Below the pieces are notes generated by a model. The model was not told where the DNA came from, did not search any database, and was given only the letters and a program-made list of their open reading frames with translations. 31,262 bases of DNA from Hyphochytrium catenoides. Lineage: Eukaryota; Sar; Hyphochytriomycetes; Hyphochytriales; Hyphochytriaceae. The DNA is taken from the NCBI GenBank assembly GCA_900088475.1, contig FLMG01001076.1:3182-34443 (forward strand). Direction: 5' to 3'. The position numbers were made by a program, and so were the translations under genes. Every line of letters starts with the position of its first letter. Positions within the stretch are counted from its first letter, which is position 1. This document shows, piece after piece, positions 9,582-21,156 of the stretch.

Positions 9582-11784
9582 ATGGCAGCGCTGACGCTGT
9601 TCGAGGATGGGACACAATACACGGCGGACTGCGTCGAGGGCTGCCCTGTGACTGAGCAGTCGCAGGTAGTGGTCTGTGGGACCTATGAGCTGGACCAACA
9701 CAAGCAGGAGCGAAAAGGACGAATCTCTGTGTACAGCGTTAGTACGGAGAGCTCTGGGGCACAAGAAGGTGGCAATGCAGTGGTGCAGTTGCTCGGACGG
9801 CAGGAGGCACCGTCGGGCATTCTAGACATGAAATGGTGCGTGTTCCCCATGATCCTTGACCGACGCCTTGGAAAGAGTATTTACCTATTCTGCAATTGTT
9901 TGTCTCCATGTACACTCTTTTCATTTTGTCAGGTCACATCAAAGACTACGAGGACGCTGTATGCTGGCTCAGGCGCTGGCCAGTGGACAGCTGGAGATCC
10001 TGGCATTAGACGAAGTAGGGAGTTGGATGGCACGCAGTGCCCTGAAACAGGAGAAGCCCCTTTTTCTACTGAACCCTAAACTCCCTTCTTTGCTCGTTCC
10101 TCCACCCAGGATGCTACGTCCCGTGGGGACTCACGAGCAGCTGACGAGCGGAACTTCCTTTCAAGTGACTGGATATCAGAAAGCCAATTATGCCTCTACC
10201 TCTCTCTCGTACGTGTTGACACTAGTGCTAAGGAGAAGCTACAGTGCAGTCCGCGGCTCATCTCCGTCTCTTTCCCTACACGGCAGGATTGGAGTAACAG
10301 GCTGGGAAACGGCCAGAATCCTCGGATTGTGGTCAGCCAGTCTGACGGGTCAGATATCGCCTGTCAAATGAGAAAAAGGCAGCACTAAGTTCCATACCTG
10401 TCTCAGGAACCTTTCCCTCTGGGCATTTGCAGATGGCCAGGTTGTAAAGGAGGCCGAGGTGGGTTCTTTGGCCCGTGCCCCGTGTACCCGCCTTCTCTGT
10501 CTGGGCTGCTTCTCCTCAGCTCACTTCTGGTGCGACACACCCATGCCCTCGTTTGCTCTACTTCACTCTGCGTAGACGGTCAATCTCCTACCGGCTTACT
10601 AGCCGGACTCAAGACTCTAGCTGACATTGTGATGCTTTCTCCTAACAGTGGCCTGGGCATGCCCTGATGGGGTCCCCCATTGAGGTTTGGATATCCGCCT
10701 TTGACTACCACTCGCCTTCCCTGCTGTTTTCTGGAGGAGATGATGGACTCTTGAAGGTCTGGGACAGTCGCGCGCTCCAGCGGTAACATGAAAAGAAGAT
10801 TGTACCCACGGTCGATCCATAACCTTGCCATCTGCGCCCGCCACAGGCCGACATTTATCAGCCAACAGCATTCAATGGGAGTGTGCAGCCTTCAGTCTCA
10901 CCCGCAACGCGAATATTGTTTTGTCTCTGGTGAGATCCCATGATCCTTTTGTCTCTGTGCGATCCCATGATCACCTGCGTTTACCTGGCACCTCTGCTCA
11001 AATCCCAGTCAGAGAATTCCATTGTTGTCAGGAAAGCCTGGCTTTCAGTCCTTTCAGTCCCTTTGTTGGCACGACAGCCGTTCGTCTAACTCAATCCTAG
11101 GGAGCTATGATGAGACTGTGGTGCTGTGGGATAGGCGGAAGTTGGAGGCGCCATTATCATCCTTTAGCACCGGGGGTGGCGTCTGGAGGCTCAAGTGGAG
11201 CATGAGCCCGGAGCTGCCGGTCTGTAAAGTCATTTCTAGAATATATTGTTTTTTTCTTCCCTCTCGCCCCTCTATGAATGCAGGGCAGAGGCTGTTCTCT
11301 ACGCCTACTCTCGCTGAGTGGCTAGGGTTATTCCTCTTTGCAAAACGCATGTCGTTTCCATCGAAATTGCTTGATGCACGCATCTTGTAATCACTTGCAC
11401 CATCGGAGCAATGGTCTGGCATCCTGTCGTTCATGTCTCAGTCAATTATGTCTTTCCAGTCGACACCATTGCTTCTGACTAACGTTCATGACTGACATCT
11501 TGACCATCTTCGACGTACAATTCTAATCTGCATAGGACCTTCTGCTGGCTGCCTGCATGCACAATGGCTTTCAAATTCTAAGTTGTGAGGGCCAGCAGAT
11601 AACGCGGCTTGTTGAATATAAGAAGCACTCGTCATTGGCTTACGGGGTGGACTGGGTCCCCAAGTCGGTAGCTTTGACACCTGCAAGTCCAGTGGTGGCC
11701 AGCTGTTCCTTCTACGACCGCCAATTCAAGGTGTGGCGGGCTTGCAACCTCCTATCCAGCTGCAATGACGTCACCGATATCTAG
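9582..11784 (+). CDS. DPH7: Diphthine methyltransferase/methylesterase, WD40 protein (DPH7/WDR85/RRT2 family)
   Basis: DPH7 removes the methyl ester from the methylated diphthine intermediate on elongation factor 2, just before amidation to diphthamide, in the cytosol. Eight exons: 9582-9835, 9933-10014, 10110-10348, 10407-10458, 10649-10782, 10847-10929, 11101-11219 and 11536-11784. They sum to 1212 nt, 403 aa, close to yeast (387 aa). Visible motifs, in order, are YTADCVEGCP, ILDMKW (Trp split by intron 1), a WD blade with SQSDGNLSLWAFADG (joined by intron 3), EVWISAFD, FSGGDDGLLKVWDSR, HSMGVCSLQSHP, SGSYDETVVLWDRR (joined by intron 6), GGGVWRLKW, LLLAACMHNGF and VASCSFYDRQFKVWRA. The GGDDG, GSYDE and GGGVWRLKW blocks mark this family within WD40 proteins. 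ATG at 9582 starts right before the first blade. It is convergent with the formin gene. Confidence 0.93.
10919..10972 (+). repeat. Duplicated exon-intron boundary in DPH7 intron 6
   Basis: TTTTGTCTCTGGTGAGATCC..CATGATC (10919-10945) recurs at 10947-10972 as TTTTGTCTCTGTGCGATCC..CATGATC. The first copy spans the end of exon 6 and its GTGAG donor. The second lies inside the intron and has lost the donor (GTGCG). Confidence 0.75.
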
Positions 11785-12419
11785 GTTCAGTTGGCTGACC
11801 TGACCTGTAAAGATGCTGACGGGGTGCTCTGGCGGCAGAAGTTCCTGTTTATCGGCTTTGATGGCATAATGTTCCTCCTACCTTTTTTTTGCTTTTTTTT
11901 GCTTTTCATTGCTCTGTTGTCCGCTTCTCCTGCCGCTCAAGCCCGTCGTTGCAGTTCTTAGAAGGTCGTTACTAGCGGAGCTTTACCTCCAGGCTGTTGG
12001 TCGTCACATGCTGTCTATCAATCCTCTCCTGCAGGGACAAGTCTTGTCCACGAGGACAAATCTCCTTCGTTCCTAACTGTAACCATCGTCGCACCGCACT
12101 CTTCACGAACTCCTAATTGTATCAAAGTCGTAGAGATCCTGTTTCCATTAGTTTTGTTCATGATCGCTGCACAGACGTCACAGCTTCCTGATCTAGCCCT
12201 AGAGCCATGTGGAGAATTGTGGTCCCCACGTGACACTTTAAATATGTGTTCTAGCTATTTGCTGGGTGGGATGTGGACTAAGTGAACAGCCATTCCTACA
12301 GCTACTCTTCGAGCCTGAAAGGTTACTTGTGCTGGAGCAGATGCTTCGTTAACGGCACCTCTATTTTCAAACATTCTTCGTTAACGGCACCTCTATTTTC
12401 AAACATTCACCCTCTGCGG
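11785..12419. other. Convergent intergenic region between DPH7 and formin
   Basis: About 635 nt between two stop codons on opposite strands, so it holds both 3' UTRs. T-runs occur near 11884-11904 (two T8 blocks separated by GC). The 32-bp tandem duplication at 12345-12408 lies on the formin side. No coding frame is supported. Confidence 0.5.
12345..12408. repeat. Exact tandem duplication, 2 x 32 bp, in the formin 3' flank
   Basis: TTCGTTAACGGCACC..CAAACATTC is present twice head to tail without mismatch (12345-12376 and 12377-12408). It begins 11 nt downstream of the formin stop codon (TGA, complement of 12420-12422), so it is probably transcribed in the 3' UTR. Perfect identity points to a recent event. 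Confidence 0.92.
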
Positions 12420-15400
12420 TCATCGTCGCTCCTCTGGCTGCCCGCCCACGGATAGCGAGGAAGGTGTCTGAGAATTTTCTTCATCTATCGAGTCCCGTCG
12501 ACCGGCAAACAACTTTTCTAATAGCTTCTGAGTGCTCGATCTCTTGCGACTCCACTCCTTCTGCCCTTCCTCCTGATTGTTTGATATTTGCCGGTCCTCT
12601 TCTTTGGCCGCTGTTGTTCGAGTAACTTCGTCATTTGCCTTGCTCTTTGGGCTCCGCAGAGCGTCCAGAGAGCTGCGGATTATGCCGAGAGAGATAGGCT
12701 TCACGGTTAGTAGGCGCTTGAGAGGTGAAGTGGTAGGGATAATGACGCTGGTGTCTTCCTCCTGCTGCTTAGGGTGGTTGTTTTCCTCCCTCTGGGTAGC
12801 GTGTTCCTCGACATTCTGCCCCACAATCTCCGCGGACAGCAGGGGCGGGGCCCCTAGGGACTTACCCTGGCCCCTGCGAGGCGAGAGAGATGATGGAGTA
12901 GCTGCTGATGTGCTGTTGCGCTCCTCCTTGCCTAAGATGATCACCTGGCCCTAACCAAGAGGGAAGAGCTCGTCAAAATTTCTGCCTTGGGATGCCTATG
13001 TGCCCCACCTAAATTGTTTGTCATTTTATCGCTCCAGAACACTTTTCCTGCCTGCTCTAATCTCTCCTCGTCTCAGTCATCTGTGCTCTCTTTCACTATT
13101 TGTATCTTTCTTACCTCGGTGGCCAAAGCGCAATCTAGCCTCCTCAGCTCTGAGTCTCTCCTTTGCTCGTACGCCTGCAGAATCTCCGCAGTGGTGCTAT
13201 TACGAAGGGCAGTGAACTCCGGCAAGTGAATGCTCTGGTCAGATGTCGTACGGGAGAGAGATATCATGTCTGCACTCGCCGACGCCGTAGAAACAGAGTC
13301 TTGGTCCTCGGTTCCTCTCATGGCTCCCTCAGAACCGCTGCTAACAGAGCTCGTCTCTGATATCCCGTCCTGAGAGCTTGATGTAGCTGACGGAGAGGAA
13401 CAAGCCGAAGAGGCATCCTGATCCTTCATCTCTCGCAGTCGTCGCAGGCCCTTAATGCCCTGGCCCTTGCCCTTTGATCCATCACCCTCCACTGCGCGCT
13501 TCATGCTGGCCTTCCTCTCTTCTATTCTTTTTCTCCGCGCTTCTTCCTCGTCCCGCTTCTGGTTCTCTCTTTCACAGTTCTGAAGACTTCGAGAGAAGTT
13601 CAGCAAGTAGCGGAAGAGTGTCTCCATGGTCGCCTGCGGATCTGTTTCGGGGTTCTCCCCAAATTTTTTTGCAAGGAAGTTGAACTCCTGGAATGGAAGA
13701 GCCACATGAGACATGAGAACAGAACATGGAGTATAGTGCAGACAGACAGAGACAGCCGGATGATGAGGTGCTTGTTAGGTTTAGGAATGAGTTGACAAAG
13801 TGATGAGGGGTATGCAGCGTATGCTCCTACGCAGGGATAAGAAGAGGATACTGTAACACCCTAAATGGGTCGAGTAGAGGTATTGGCACAGAGAAAGTGT
13901 TAGGGCTAGACGCTAAGTATGCGAGACAATCAATGACCTCGCAGGCTCGCTGGTAATCCTCGCGCAGAGCCTGAGTCCGAACTTCGGCTGTTTTCAGGAA
14001 GGAGGACATTGATGACGTAAAGCTCTCGTCCTCCGCTTCTCCCCGGGCTTTTCTTGCTAATTCTTGGTCCAAAGTCAACCGCACCAACTTGACGTCACCT
14101 TCCAGCTTAAGGATGCTCGCCTTTAGCACACCCTGCAGTAGCAGAGAACAGCGAAATGTAGAGATCGAGGGTAAGAAAGTCAAAGTAAGAAAGCATAGAA
14201 AGCAGACTTGTGGCAGACGGGTTACTCCCTGCGACGATCTTCAGCCAATCTTTCAACATCTCTATTCTGCACATCCCGACCGTCAACTGTCAACCTATAT
14301 AACTCATTTTTTGTCTTTCCGTCCGCCCCACCCCATAACTCTCGCCCAAGCTTCTTGTATCTTACATCCAGACTTTGGCTAAGCGTCTCTGGCACACTTC
14401 GCATGCCTTCTAAGAAGTTGATGAGCCCAGGGTTCGTGTCCTTAATAGAGCGGGCTAGCAGATGAAGGAGAGAGGTGTTGCCTGCATTCCCTTTCACTTC
14501 CATGAGCTTTCCGAGGTTGGAGAGCTTAAAGCCGTAAGCCTCTCCTCGGTTGGAGTTCATGAAGTTGCCAATCTTCAGGTGGGACGACGGGGAAGGTGGG
14601 ACGACGGGGAAGGTAAGACGAGGTAAGCTCGGAAACATCATGAAGACGGTGCCAGGGAGACAATGAAGCTTGTCGTGATAAGAAGTCACTTGTAAGTATA
14701 ACTTGTGAGACAAAGACATAGAGCCAAGAGCACGATAAGGCCGCTGTGAAGCCACAAGGGGAGGAAAGAACATAGTCAGAGGATTCGTCTCCCGCTACCC
14801 AGCCCTCACCTGCAAGATGAGCTTCAGAATCTTTTTAAGATCTGTCGAGGAAACGACCTCCCTGCAAGCTGCTCGAACAGTTGAGACGGAGGTAGCCAGG
14901 CTCTGCAGCTGATTGCCAAACTGGAGCGAGGTAATGAGAAACTTGATGCGAGCAGGAAGGCGTGGGATCCGCTGCAATTCTAGCAGCAATCTGCAGAGTC
15001 ACGCAAGAAGAGGGAGTAGGCTCAGACCCTTAGATTCCCCAATATATCTGCCTTTGTGAGTCTTTTACCCTTCAGGGTCGTCTAGCTCCTTCGGATCGCC
15101 TGAAAAGTCGCGAATCTGCTGAGCCTCCTTTGCCGTGGGAATTTCAAGCGCTTTTAGAAGAACCTGAGCACGTCGATGTTCGGTTCGGTGCAGGTAAAGT
15201 CAAATATATACTGTGAGTCGCCACGATAGGGCGTCAAGCGGGAAGCGGAGCAGCCGCACCTGAAGCCTCTCAACCGAGAGCATGCTGACGTCAAGGTCCA
15301 TGAGACTCTGCCTAATGACTGCGGGGGGCAGCTTGTTGAAGATAATCATAGAGATTGCGAGATTCTTCGAGCGGGCCGGGTCCACGATCGAAACCCTTCC

Positions 15401-18400
15401 TTTGACCTTCGACGGAGCGGCTGAAACAGAGAACGGACAGCATCGGTAAGCTTCCATCGTTTCCTCAGCTATGAGCTTCTGGCATCCGTAGCCGTCCCCT
15501 CCTCTCTCAGCGCTTTGGTGTTTTATGAAGCATGAAATATCCTCCTACCTGTCTTCGCAATCTCCTTCTCTTTCTTGGCTTCTTGCTTGGCAAAGATGGC
15601 CTCGAGAGCCTCAAGGTTCACCTTCACTCCGTCTACCAGCAGAGACTTTCCATCCTCTGCTGATGCAGAGCTTTTCAGTGCTTCCTCCTCTTCACTCTGA
15701 GCAATCTCATCCCAGATGGTGCCCTGAAGGAAACATTTTGAAAGGAAAATGGTGGGGAGAAGTCTCTGTCAGATGAGGGCAGACAAACGTAGAAGACAGG
15801 GCAAGAGAAGACTAACATGGCCAAAGATAAAGAAGTAGGGAACATAACGACAAGCAAGCATCGCATCGTAAGAGATCAGTGACAGCGGCCCATATTGGGA
15901 TCGAATAGAAATAGAGTAGGTAACAACGAGGCGGAAGCATCGACCTTAATAGCATCAGCTCCGATGACGTCCCAGTGCAGGTTCTTCAGCGGCACCCGGG
16001 GTGTGGGAAGTAGCCTTCTCCTAGAAAGAGCACGAGGTGTCTCCGCCAGAGGAGCACAGCCTGAGTCCACACTCAAAGATCTCGGCCGAAGTCCAGCCAA
16101 CCTTCCTCTGGGTTCAGGAACTGGCATTGCCTCGGCGGTGGAACCGCCTGTAGCGCAAGAAATGAGCTCTCCGCCTGCGGTGACGTAAGGATCGGAGGCG
16201 TCCAGAACCTCAGTCGGAATGCCTTCACTCTTCATCTTTAGCTGCACCTGTTGTATGGAGATTCATTAGATGAAGAGACACCATGGCGAAGACAGTGATC
16301 ACAAGGCCCAGTTGATGAGATGCGTACTCCGAGAACGTAGAAGAAGTGAAGGACGTAACGCTTACAGACAGTCCTTCAAACTGAGATTCGTCACTAAGCA
16401 GAGCAAGATAGTAGAGGACAGAGGATCTAGCACACGTAAACCCGTGGTGATCGGAGGAAGAGGATATCTACTGAGGCAAAAGGGAGGCTGTCGTCAGGTC
16501 ACCTGCGCTAGAGGCATCCCCATGGAGAGGAGCTTGAAGTACTTTTTGAACTTCTCGTGTTCTTTTGCTGGCACTGCTCCGGGAGGCAGAGACGGTGCTG
16601 GGCCAGGCGCAGGAACTGGGGGAGAGGTAGTAGATTCCTTCCTCGCTGCGGACTCTGCCGACGTTGTGGCTGGACTTACCTTGAAGTAGTCCTCCAAGAT
16701 TGAAGGGTCAAGGCCGTCCATCCTCATCTTTTGCTCTGCAGCGCCTCTGGGAAGCCCCATCTTCAACATCCTCAGATACTTTGCATATCTCTCTTCAGTG
16801 AAGAGAGGAGATGACGACGTGGACGGGACTGGGGCAACTAAAGGCTCCGGTGAGGAAACAGGACAATTGCCCGAAATTGTCGCGTTGGTCAGTGGTTTAT
16901 CCTCCTTGGCGATGGGGTCATGGCTGTGCTGGTCAAGGAGAGCAGGGTCGCAACCTTCGGCCGCCATCTTTTGTTGTACTGCGGCTCTAGGGACCCCCAT
17001 CTTAAGCATTCGGAGGTACTTCGCGCAGCGCTCATCCGTAGTTGCCGTAGTCGAAGAAGCCAAAAGTGAAGACGATTTGTTGTCTGCGATGCTGGAACCG
17101 ATGTCTTCTGGAGGGGGAGGAGGAGGGAGAGGTCTCCGGGCAGCGATTAGGGCTGATAGCTTGGCTCTTGTCTGCGAAAGACCTTCTTGATTGCATTCCA
17201 TAGCCGCAGGTGTAAAGGGAGGCCCGGCAGAGCATTCAGAAGGTGCTGGCTGAGGGATGCTAACCTCTGCCTTCAATCGCCTCTCCCCTTCCCCACTAAC
17301 CTCGCTGGTTTGATTGGCAGTGAAATAGGCGTCTAGAAGAGCCGGATCATGGCCGTCCATGGACATCTTTTGCTCAACAGCGCCCCTCGGAAGCCGAAGC
17401 TTCAGCATCTTCAGATAGACTGCATATTTCGCATCTGTGAAAAGAGGAGAAGATGACGTCGGGGCAGTGGGAGCCTCAGGGCTGATTGAACTTGTTCCAG
17501 ACTGCTGGCTAAGTGGCGGAGCAGAAGGCAGGGGCAGCCTACTAGCCAGAAGTGCACTCAGTGAAGCCTTCCTATCATCTGCAATCTGCTCTTGACTCAG
17601 TCCAGCGGTTGAATCTGAACTAGTACGCAGGGATGACAAAGATATGGAGGAGGTTGGGGTCGGAGGAGGTCTTGCTGCACTTAGAAAGGACTCCAAGTTT
17701 GACTGCTGCTGCCTCATTTGGTTCCCTGTGGCTTCCACACTACTTGGTAAGCTAGCAGCTGGTACAGACGAGCCCACATCGGACAAGAGAAGTGCTGAAG
17801 TAGCCTCTGCCTGTCTGACCTCAGAAGCAGGCGGCACATTAGCTATTGCCCTGGACGGAGGACTACCCAGTCTATCAGAGGCCAAGGAGGGCGAGATAGA
17901 TGCGGAGGGATGTATTTCCTGAGTGGCAGCCGTAATCCGCAACGGGGATGTTGGAATTGCAGAAACTGGAGTGGTGGACAGAGCCGAGAGCTCTGCCTTG
18001 AAACTTGGGAGAGAGCGCTCAATCTGGTTCCTCACCTCCACCAGTTCACCGAGACGAGAGAAAGAAAGTGAGAAGTTTGGAGGAAGAGGCTGACCAGTCA
18101 GCGGGAAGGACGTGACCTCCTGGGTATGCCGATCAAGGATAGCCCAAATCCTTTTGCCTTCCAGCCGCTCGCTAGGGATCAAGAGCATCTGCGGAAACCA
18201 GTAGCATGCATTCAGAGAAGGCAACCTAGGCATAGAGTGAAGAAGAAAGGAAGGACGAAATGAAGATGGAGATGGAAGAGTCAACTCGAGGAGAGAGGAA
18301 AGTAGTGCTACCTGCTTGAGAATGGAGAGAAGGTGTGGAAAGCCCTCAGTCCTGATAGTTCTATTATAGAGAGCCTCAAACAGCTGCTCCATGTCTGAAA

Positions 18401-21156
18401 CATCAATCTTCTCAATGATAACTGCATACTTGTCCCTAGCGGGTTCACGAGGGAGTTAGCAGCGGGAACAGGACGGCAAGGCCAAGGAACGACGACATTC
18501 TCTCCATTCCCATCTGGTGTCGTATCTCAGGATAGACCTCCCTTCTGAGGATATCCCCTGCCGTAAGAATGTCCATTCAGCCAACTCCCCTCGTAAGACT
18601 CACCGGTCCATCGCCTGTTGGAAGACGTCGATCTGGGACGCGAGCTCCGGGAGAAGATGTCTGGTCTCAGCAATACGGTTATGCTGAGAAAGGAACTGTG
18701 CCAAGCCAAGTGAGAGAAGCTCTCCACGCATGGCGACACGCTCCTCTACGGCCAAAGGTGTGTTGACAATGATGTTCATGAAGGTGAGCAGAGAAGCTCT
18801 GAAGGAAGCGGACGAGGTTCTGGCCCTTAGAGTGTCCACCAGTGAGAAGAAGCGGCAAGGTTCCCCGCAAGTTATTTTGAACTCTTCCAAGGCATTAAGG
18901 ATCATGTTAAGGCCCTCATTACTGGTTCAGTGCAACACAAGGAGGCAAAAGGGTTAGGGATGGACCGTTGATGAGGACCGGTCAGCAGTGGACGTTGTCA
19001 TTAGTAGCAAGCAAGACGGCGGGTCCCAAAGAGCGACATAAGGAGCAGGAGAGGCAAACGTGAACATGTACCAGATAGGCATCGTTAGAAGCATAACAAG
19101 CAGCATTTCAAGGGAACCTCGTCCTGAGCTCTAACTACAAGCTTCAGGAAGGGGATAACGAATAGCGGGGCAGCGATAGTTACCTGGCAAAACATAGAAC
19201 CCCAGCAAGCTGTAGTGCATTGATCTGAAGATGAAGATGGAGTTTGCAGCATTCATGAGCGATCGCGGTGGAGGAAACGGATCGTAGAAGAGAGAGCAGA
19301 GAAAGGAAAGAAAAGAGAGTATCCTGGCCATCAGGGAAGACAACGCATGCAGGGAGCTAGTAGTGCTAACAATGGACGTAGATAGTTGAAGGACAGAAAG
19401 ATTAGGGTAGACGCTACCTTGAGCTCCTCCATTCTCACTGTGAAACAAAGAAGAATCTTTAGAGCTGCCCCTGGGGCCAATAAAATTCTCTCCAGTCCTT
19501 CCTTGTAGCTCGCGAACATCATAATAGTTCGCAGGACGGCGCGGAAGACCTCGCAACTCCCCCGCGGCGCTGGGTGACAGAAGCTGCCAGAGGTATCTGG
19601 AAGGAATGTTATCAAAACCTCCAGCACTCGCTGGTCCATCAGCTCCAACCGCCATTGACTAGAATGGAGGACGAATAGGGTCAGTTTATGCCGGCTCGGA
19701 GAGGAAGATAAGGCAGCACAGAGAGCGCAGGGGTTATCAAACGCCAGAGAACGCTTTTGGTCCCACTCCATTCACCTTCATCTTCTCTTCATAAAACCGT
19801 TCTCCTTCTGCTAAGCGGCTTACCTCGAATACTGCGTAAGGTTCTCCCTCACTGTCTTCAACAGTCTGACCAACGCTTTCAAATCGCCCTCTTGTTGCAG
19901 GCGGAGCAACTCCTCCACATAATCACCCGGCGTCCAGGAATCCAACAGCTCCTGATGAATGACCTCAGGAACCGCTTTCTGTTGCTCCGCACTGCGAAGT
20001 CGACGTCAACAAGAAGAGTTAGCCAGCATAGAAGGAAAGTAGATGCGCAGCTAACAAGACTAGAGACGCTCAGCTGGCGAAGGGTCGGACCAAGCGCCAT
20101 TTGCCAAAGACCACCTTAAACGGGTAGCGAAGGCTTTTTCTTTAGAGGTGTAAGAAGAAACGAAGGTATTGCAGGAAGAATCGAAGATCATGGGGAAGAG
20201 GTTTGAGGGAGACATGGAGTTAAATAAATGGGCCGCCCACCTGAAAATCTGGAACCACTGGCTCTGCACAGTCTGAATCCTGACCTGCTGCTGTATAACC
20301 CCAGGTGGCAAGTCTCGGTCTTTCAGCAGCTCCTCAAACATCCGATGTACCTCTTCAGAAGGCGGAGGAAGCGGTACCTGTGGCAAAGGGTTCAACCAAA
20401 AGGGCGACAAAGCACTTCAGTTAATCGCCATGGTCAGGGACGCGAGCAGGGCACTCAAATGCTAAGCAAAACAGCAAAAGGAGCCGGCATCTCAGGCGAC
20501 CGCATCCTCACAGAACGGTAGGACGAAGGATATAAGAAATGTTAGCCAAGGATATTGGCAGGGTGGTCGACAAGAGAGATCTACCGAAAGAGAGATAGAC
20601 TCCAGGTAATATCAAGGAGAGTCAAGGAGAGAATATCTCGCATGGCGGCGCCATGAAGTTTCTTTCTCGCATAGCCCCTGAGAGGAAACTGCAGCATTAC
20701 CTGTGCCCTTAAAACAGTTTTCTTTGGAGCCAGCCGGCCCCGCTTTCCAATCCCTACTCCAGGGTTTGGGGCAAAGGAGAGGGAAGACTTTCCCGCTGCA
20801 GCAGGAGCTGACTTTGATAGGGTAGAGAGAGAAGCCCCCATGCTTGTCGGAGTACGGACCGCCCACCCAAGACCTACGAGTCCAACCGCAATCACTGAGA
20901 AGTTTGCCAGCACCGACAGAATGACACCAAGAAGCACTGGAAACAACCAACCCGAAGTCGGAGAAGAGAAGAACAGTAAAGAGACAGGAGGCGAGACCCC
21001 TGCGCCTGCACCAGAGAGGTACAGCTTGCACCCGAGAAGTGCAATTGTGAAGGCGAGAAGCTCAAGGAGACTGCGGCGCAGAGAGCTGGAAGATGAGGAA
21101 GACGGGTGGCGAGAAAGGGCACAGCAGGAGCTGGTCGCTGGCTGGCGCTTTGGCAT
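12420..21156 (-). CDS. Formin: GBD/FH3 - linker with four WASHC3-like repeats - FH2 - charged tail
   Basis: Formins nucleate and elongate actin filaments through a dimeric FH2. Exons, 5' to 3' on the minus strand: 20701-21156 (probable first), 20241-20377, 19824-19991, 19418-19658, 19184-19224, 18604-18921, 18312-18435, 16503-18188, 15945-16247, 15549-15723, 15260-15420, 15069-15163, 14810-14990, 14366-14572, 13938-14132, 13115-13687 and 12420-12950. All junctions keep phase, giving about 1863 aa (1711 without exon 1). GBD/FH3 (about 153-495): EEVHRMFEELL, TVRENLTQYS, TFMNIIVNTP. Linker exon (562 codons): PPPPPPEDI and WASHC3-like repeats near 745, 879, 958 and 1038. FH2: LKNLHWDVI, GTIWDEI, IGNFMNS, TSLLHLLA, FLAKKFGE. 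The tail is Glu/Lys/Ser-rich. No DAD is obvious. Exon 1 is less certain than the rest. Confidence 0.92.
14579..14612. repeat. 17-bp tandem duplication in a formin intron
   Basis: GGTGGGACGACGGGGAA occurs twice in a row, between FH2 exons 14810-14990 and 14366-14572 and just upstream (in gene direction) of the acceptor of the latter. Confidence 0.85.
16525..17440 (-). repeat. Protein repeats of WASHC3/CCDC53 type inside the formin linker
   Basis: Complete repeats lie at about 17325-17440, 16925-17040 and 16681-16800. A fourth starts at about 16562 and is completed across an intron in the exon ending at 16247. The consensus is YAKYLRMLKMGLPRGAAEQK, then M..-DG-DP--L. The fourth reads KYFKLLSMGMPLAQ joined to VQLKMKSEGIP. 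This matches the conserved helix motif of the WASH-complex subunit WASHC3 (CCDC53). Confidence 0.85.
20701..21156 (-). other. Hydrophobic exon, probable first exon of the formin
   Basis: 152 codons start at ATG (complement of 21154-21156) and end in a good donor, CACAG|GTAATG, in phase 0. The next formin exon also begins in phase 0, with an intron of 323 nt, so the join gives a continuous protein. It has two hydrophobic segments (around ELLAFTIALLGCKLYLSGAG and WLFPVLLGVILSVLANFSV, then VGLVGLGW). The end is basic and Ser/Ala-rich. This would anchor the formin in a membrane. The alternatives are a separate small membrane-protein gene with unseen further exons, or a formin start at a short exon near 20470-20510 (ATG CGG TCG CCT). 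I cannot decide from sequence alone. Confidence 0.5.

Noticed and set aside
16798-17190. Plus-strand frames antisense to the formin linker exon (also 17644-17922)
   Set aside because: They are shadows of a 562-codon exon whose sense translation carries conserved repeats.
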